NCBI GenBank assembly: GCA_047517625.1
Contig: JAKZSO010000118.1
Coordinates: 1-8,319 of the forward strand
From: JABHVE01 sp047517625
GTDB lineage: Bacteria > Pseudomonadota > Alphaproteobacteria > UBA2966 > CAIVPW01
Length of the DNA stretch: 8,319 nucleotides
Reading direction: 5' to 3'
Shown here: piece after piece, positions 5,349 to 8,319 of the stretch
How the letters are laid out: the number at the start of each line of letters is the position of its first letter
Position numbering within the stretch: position 1 is the first letter of the stretch
The notes under the pieces: model-generated
What the model saw: the letters and a program-made list of their open reading frames with translations, nothing else
What the model was told of the DNA's origin: nothing
The model's database searches: none
Position numbers and translations under genes: made by a program

Positions 5349-6754
5349 GGTTGGTCGCCGTCCTGGGTCTTGCCGGTGGATGCGCCGACACAGTTAGCGC
5401 GAACCGACCCGTTGCGCCAGTTGGCACGCCGGCCGCCGCTGCCCCTGAGGACGCCGCCGGCAGGGCAGAGGCATTTGTGCCTCCCGTCGACCCCCAGGCC
5501 CTGCCCCCAGCCCCTCTGGAATTGGCCGAAACACCCATTCCCGGTTTTGATCAGGCGGTCATCCCGTTAGAGGTTCCGGCGCCGCCCGAGGTGCCCCAAC
5601 TGGTCCGGCCCGAGGACGGTGGGCCGATCCGGGTTGGCTTGCTGCTGCCTCTGACCGGGCCCGAGCAGGGTTTGGGCCGGACTCTTTTGGATGCCGCCGT
5701 CATGGCGCTGTACGAGATCGGTGGGGACCAGTTGGTGTTGCTGCCCAGGGACACCATGGGGACCCCGGAAGGCGCCCGGGCGGCAGCCGATGCGGCGCTG
5801 GCGGAGGGCGCACAATTGATCTTGGGGCCGGTGTTCAGTGCCTCGGTGACGGCCGCCGCCGCCCCTGCCCGGGCCCGGGACGTCAACATGGTGGCATTTT
5901 CCACCGACGCCACGGTCGCCGGCAACGGCGTGTTTTTGTTGGCGTTCATGCCCCAGCAGCAAGTGGAGCGGGTGGTGGCCTATGCGGTCTCCCAGGGGCT
6001 AACCCGGTTTGCCGTGCTGGCACCGGACTCGCCCTATGGCTTTGCCGTTATCGATGCCCTGCGGGCCGCAGCCGTCGCCAACGGCGGCGGCGTCACCCAA
6101 ACCCAGTTGTACCCCCAGGGCGGCCAAGACTTGATGGATCCCGTTCGGATGCTGGCCGACTACCAGTTCCGCCGCGATCAATTGGCGGCCCAGCGCCGGG
6201 CGCTGCAGGCCCGCACCGACGACGCGGCGGTGGCGGAATTGGCGCGCCTGAACGACGCGGAAACTCTGGGGGCGCTGGGCTATGACGCAGTGATGATCCC
6301 CGAGGGCGGCTCGCGGCTTCGCCAAGTCGCCCCGTTGCTGCCGTTTTTTGATGTGGACCCGGAATTGGTGCGGTTCTTGGGCACCGGATTGTGGGACGAC
6401 GTGACCTTGGGCCAGGAGCCATCCTTGGTCGGTGGCTGGTTCGCCGCCCCGCCACCGGACCAATCGGCGGCATTTTTTGCCAGATTCACCGGGTTGCACG
6501 GCTATCGCCCCAGCCGGATCGCCACTTTGGCCTATGATGCGGTAGCCTTGGCCGCGTTGTTGTCGCGCACCGGCACCGCCAATTTCTCCGCCGCCGCCAT
6601 CGGCTCGTCCAGCGGCTTTGCCGGGGCGGACGGAATTTTCCGATTCCTGGCTAACGGCGTGGTGGAGCGCGGGCTGGCGGTGATGGAGGTCGAGGCCAAG
6701 GGCCTCAAAGTCATCGACCCGGCGCCAGTGACGTTCGCCCTGATTGTCAACTAG
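5285..6754 (+). CDS. LppC-like lipoprotein, penicillin-binding protein activator family
   Basis: From ATG 5285 the product is 489 residues. It has a basic n-region (R12, K15, K16), a hydrophobic core (17-30) and a lipobox-like LAGGC with Cys33; the -3 Ala is slightly atypical. A Pro/Ala-rich linker (about 40-112) follows, then a type-1 periplasmic-binding fold from residue 114 (PIRVGLLLPLTGPEQGLG), with LILGPVFSASV, FAVLAPDSPYGFAVIDAL and GYRPSRIATLAYDAVALAAL. This is the layout of alphaproteobacterial LppC/LpoA-type proteins, which stimulate or organise peptidoglycan synthases from the outer membrane; direct LpoA function is inferred. A helical segment with many Arg and Ala sits mid-protein, as in relatives. 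GTG 5324 is an alternative start giving a shorter n-region; an upstream TTG-type extension adds no family match. It is divergent from rsmI and its last eight bases overlap the 3' end of hemW. Confidence 0.87.
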   Translation: MTARQPHSPPHRSVKKLVAGAWLVAVLGLAGGCADTVSANRPVAPVGTPAAAAPEDAAGRAEAFVPPVDPQALPPAPLELAETPIPGFDQAVIPLEVPAPPEVPQLVRPEDGGPIRVGLLLPLTGPEQGLGRTLLDAAVMALYEIGGDQLVLLPRDTMGTPEGARAAADAALAEGAQLILGPVFSASVTAAAAPARARDVNMVAFSTDATVAGNGVFLLAFMPQQQVERVVAYAVSQGLTRFAVLAPDSPYGFAVIDALRAAAVANGGGVTQTQLYPQGGQDLMDPVRMLADYQFRRDQLAAQRRALQARTDDAAVAELARLNDAETLGALGYDAVMIPEGGSRLRQVAPLLPFFDVDPELVRFLGTGLWDDVTLGQEPSLVGGWFAAPPPDQSAAFFARFTGLHGYRPSRIATLAYDAVALAALLSRTGTANFSAAAIGSSSGFAGADGIFRFLANGVVERGLAVMEVEAKGLKVIDPAPVTFALIVN

Positions 6755-7940
6755 CCGCGGCGATCAGTTGGCCGACGATCTGATTGAGAACCAAGCGGCC
6801 TTTGGCTGTTGTCCGCAGTGCTCCGTCCGCCAATTCCAGGAATTCGTCGGCAATCAGGTCGCGCATGGCCGGGCCAAAGGCGTTTTCGAACGAGCGTTCG
6901 GTTTGTTGCGTGAAGCGAGTTTCCGACAATCCTTCGGTCAAACGCAAGCCCATAAGCACGGTTTCTTCCAGGCGCGCGGCGGCATCCAGGTGTGTCTCGG
7001 ACAATGCGCCGGTGCCGAATTCCTTCACCGCATTCAACCAAGCCTCGGGGCCGCGGTGCTGGGTCGTCGCTAACCTCCCTGCCGACGTTGTCAGGCGGCC
7101 ATGGGCGCCCGGGCCGATGCCCAGCCAGTCGCGGGAGCGCCAATACACCATGTTGTGGGAGCATTGTTCTCCGGGCCGGGCGTGGTTGGAGATTTCGTAA
7201 GCCGCGAGTCCGGCGGCGGCGCAGATCTTCTGAGTGGCTTCAAACAAGTCTGCCGCCATGTCGTCGTCGGCGACCATTAAGCCGCCTTGAGCCTGGATTT
7301 CAGCGAACTTCGTGCCCTTCTCGATGGTCAGCTGATACAGGGACAAATGGCCGGTGCCGAAATCCAGGGCCCGGGATAATTCCCCACGCCATTGATCCAC
7401 GGTTTGGCCGGGCCGGGCGTAAATCAAATCGAAAGACACCCGGTCAAATGCTTTTTTGGCGGCGGCCAAAGCCGCCAGGGCAGAGTCGACATCGTGTTCC
7501 CGGCCGAGGAATTTCAGCGCCGCGTCATCCAGGGCCTGGATGCCCAGCGACAGCCGATTCACCCCGGCAGCCCGGTAGGCCTGGAAATTGGCGGCTTCGG
7601 CGGAGGTGGGGTTGGCCTCCATCGTAATCTCTACCCCCGCGGCAATGCCGATTTCGTCCGAAATGGCGCGAAGAATCGCCGTCACTAAGGCGGGCTCCAT
7701 CAGCGAGGGCGTTCCGCCGCCGAAAAAGACCGATGTGGCCGGGGGTTTTTGCGGTGCCCGGGCCGCGCTGGCGCGGATTTCGGTCAGGTATGCCCGTTGC
7801 CAGCGGTCTTGGTCGACGGCATCGCGGACATGACTGTTGAAGTCGCAATAGGGGCACTTGGCAAGGCAAAACGGCCAGTGCACATAGACGCCCAGCGCCG
7901 CGCGAAAATCATTTTCGGGTGCTGAAGCAGCGCTTGTCAA
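6747..7940 (-). CDS. hemW: HemW heme chaperone, radical-SAM family
   Basis: HemW is a radical-SAM-fold protein that carries heme to respiratory enzymes. It was once annotated as an oxygen-independent coproporphyrinogen oxidase (HemN-like). The 397-residue product has the cluster motif CLAKCPYC (25-32) preceded by VYVHWPF, then FFGGGTPS (72-79), the SAM-site segment EITMEANP (104-111), RLSLGIQALDD (129-139), and YEISNHARPG with CSHNMVYW (260-267). The HNxxYW element separates HemW from true HemN. The only start compatible with the family N-terminus is TTG 7940, which overlaps the rdgB stop (TTGA); no good Shine-Dalgarno precedes it, so initiation probably depends on coupling to rdgB. Its 3' end overlaps the convergent LppC-like gene by eight bases, leaving no room for a terminator between them. 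Confidence 0.94.
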   Translation of the reverse strand: MTSAASAPENDFRAALGVYVHWPFCLAKCPYCDFNSHVRDAVDQDRWQRAYLTEIRASAARAPQKPPATSVFFGGGTPSLMEPALVTAILRAISDEIGIAAGVEITMEANPTSAEAANFQAYRAAGVNRLSLGIQALDDAALKFLGREHDVDSALAALAAAKKAFDRVSFDLIYARPGQTVDQWRGELSRALDFGTGHLSLYQLTIEKGTKFAEIQAQGGLMVADDDMAADLFEATQKICAAAGLAAYEISNHARPGEQCSHNMVYWRSRDWLGIGPGAHGRLTTSAGRLATTQHRGPEAWLNAVKEFGTGALSETHLDAAARLEETVLMGLRLTEGLSETRFTQQTERSFENAFGPAMRDLIADEFLELADGALRTTAKGRLVLNQIVGQLIAAAS

Positions 7941-8319
7941 TTGTGGCGACTAAAGCAGCCATCGATTAGCTTGCGAAAGGCGTCGGCCCGGTGGCTGATG
8001 GCGTGCTTTTTCGCCGGATCCATTTCACCAAACGTCACGTCATAGCCGTCGGCCACGAACATGGGATCATAGCCGAAGCCGTGACCGCCCCGGGTTGGCC
8101 ACGCCAGGGTGCCATCGACTCTGCCGTCGAACATCTCCACATGGCCGTCGGGCCAGGCCAGGGCCAGGGCGGCAACGAAATGGGCGGACCGGTCCGAGCC
8201 GCCCGTTGCGGCCACTTCCCGGTTCACCCGTTCCATGGCGCCTTGAAAGCCGCCGGAATCGTCCGCCCACCGGGCCGAATAGATGCCAGGTTCGCCGCCC
8301 AGGGCGTGAACCACCAGCC
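7937..8319 (-). CDS. rdgB: RdgB/HAM1 NTP pyrophosphatase, cut by window edge
   Basis: RdgB hydrolyses dITP, dXTP and related purine triphosphates to monophosphates, keeping damaged bases out of DNA. About 127 codons are visible; the family is near 200, so roughly the first 70 residues lie beyond 8319. The frame stays open to the window edge, and the GTG at 8312-8314 is an internal valine, not a start. Present are HALGGEPGIYSARWADD near the left of the protein, SDRSAHFVAALALAWPDG, then GGHGFGYDPMFVADGYDVTF and GEMDPAKKHAISHRADAFRKL, which carry the conserved nucleotide-binding residues of the family. It ends at TGA 7937-7939, sharing three bases with the hemW TTG. rdgB followed by hemW is a common alphaproteobacterial pair. 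Confidence 0.94.
   Translation of the reverse strand, partial: LVVHALGGEPGIYSARWADDSGGFQGAMERVNREVAATGGSDRSAHFVAALALAWPDGHVEMFDGRVDGTLAWPTRGGHGFGYDPMFVADGYDVTFGEMDPAKKHAISHRADAFRKLIDGCFSRHN

Noticed and set aside
5999..6499. Long minus-strand open frames within the LppC-like gene
   Set aside because: They are shadows of a GC-rich gene, rich in Arg, Gln and His with no recognisable motif.

Overview
The window looks like a chromosomal segment of a high-GC alphaproteobacterium, probably Rhodospirillales-like. The evidence is strong G/C third-position bias with heavy CGG arginine use, and gene neighbourhoods I recall as typical of alphaproteobacteria: rsmI-yraN-BON-gshB-comM, an LppC-type lipoprotein beside rsmI, and rdgB-hemW. 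No rRNA, tRNA, insertion sequence or CRISPR array was seen.

Layout from left to right. Positions 1-27 hold the last codons of an upstream + strand gene, whose stop lies in a perfect 20-bp palindrome. Positions 45-262 hold a broken + strand gene of the SRPBCC/AHSA1 type that changes frame near 141. It runs head-on into a minus-strand comM (start 1510) that lacks its C-terminal domain; the two broken genes meet near 262-268, so a deletion appears to have removed both 3' ends. Next comes a + strand pyrE (1749-2339) of visibly lower GC, preceded by a 37-codon open frame whose stop overlaps the pyrE start as ATGA. From 5348 leftwards lies a compact minus-strand operon: rsmI (rRNA 2'-O-methyltransferase), yraN (nuclease-fold protein), a double-BON lipoprotein, and gshB (glutathione synthetase). 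Divergent from rsmI, with overlapping 5' ends, is an LppC-like lipoprotein on the + strand (5285-6754). It converges on hemW (7940-6747, minus). hemW is itself stop-start coupled to rdgB, which is cut by the right window edge.

Functional reading. Most genes are housekeeping: ribosome methylation, outer-membrane and peptidoglycan maintenance (BON lipoprotein, LppC), thiol biosynthesis, heme trafficking, nucleotide-pool cleansing and pyrimidine synthesis. I found no clear undescribed multi-gene system. The unusual parts are at the left: the double gene decay at the SRPBCC/comM junction, the inverted compositionally distinct pyrE between gshB and comM, and the small coupled open frame in front of pyrE.
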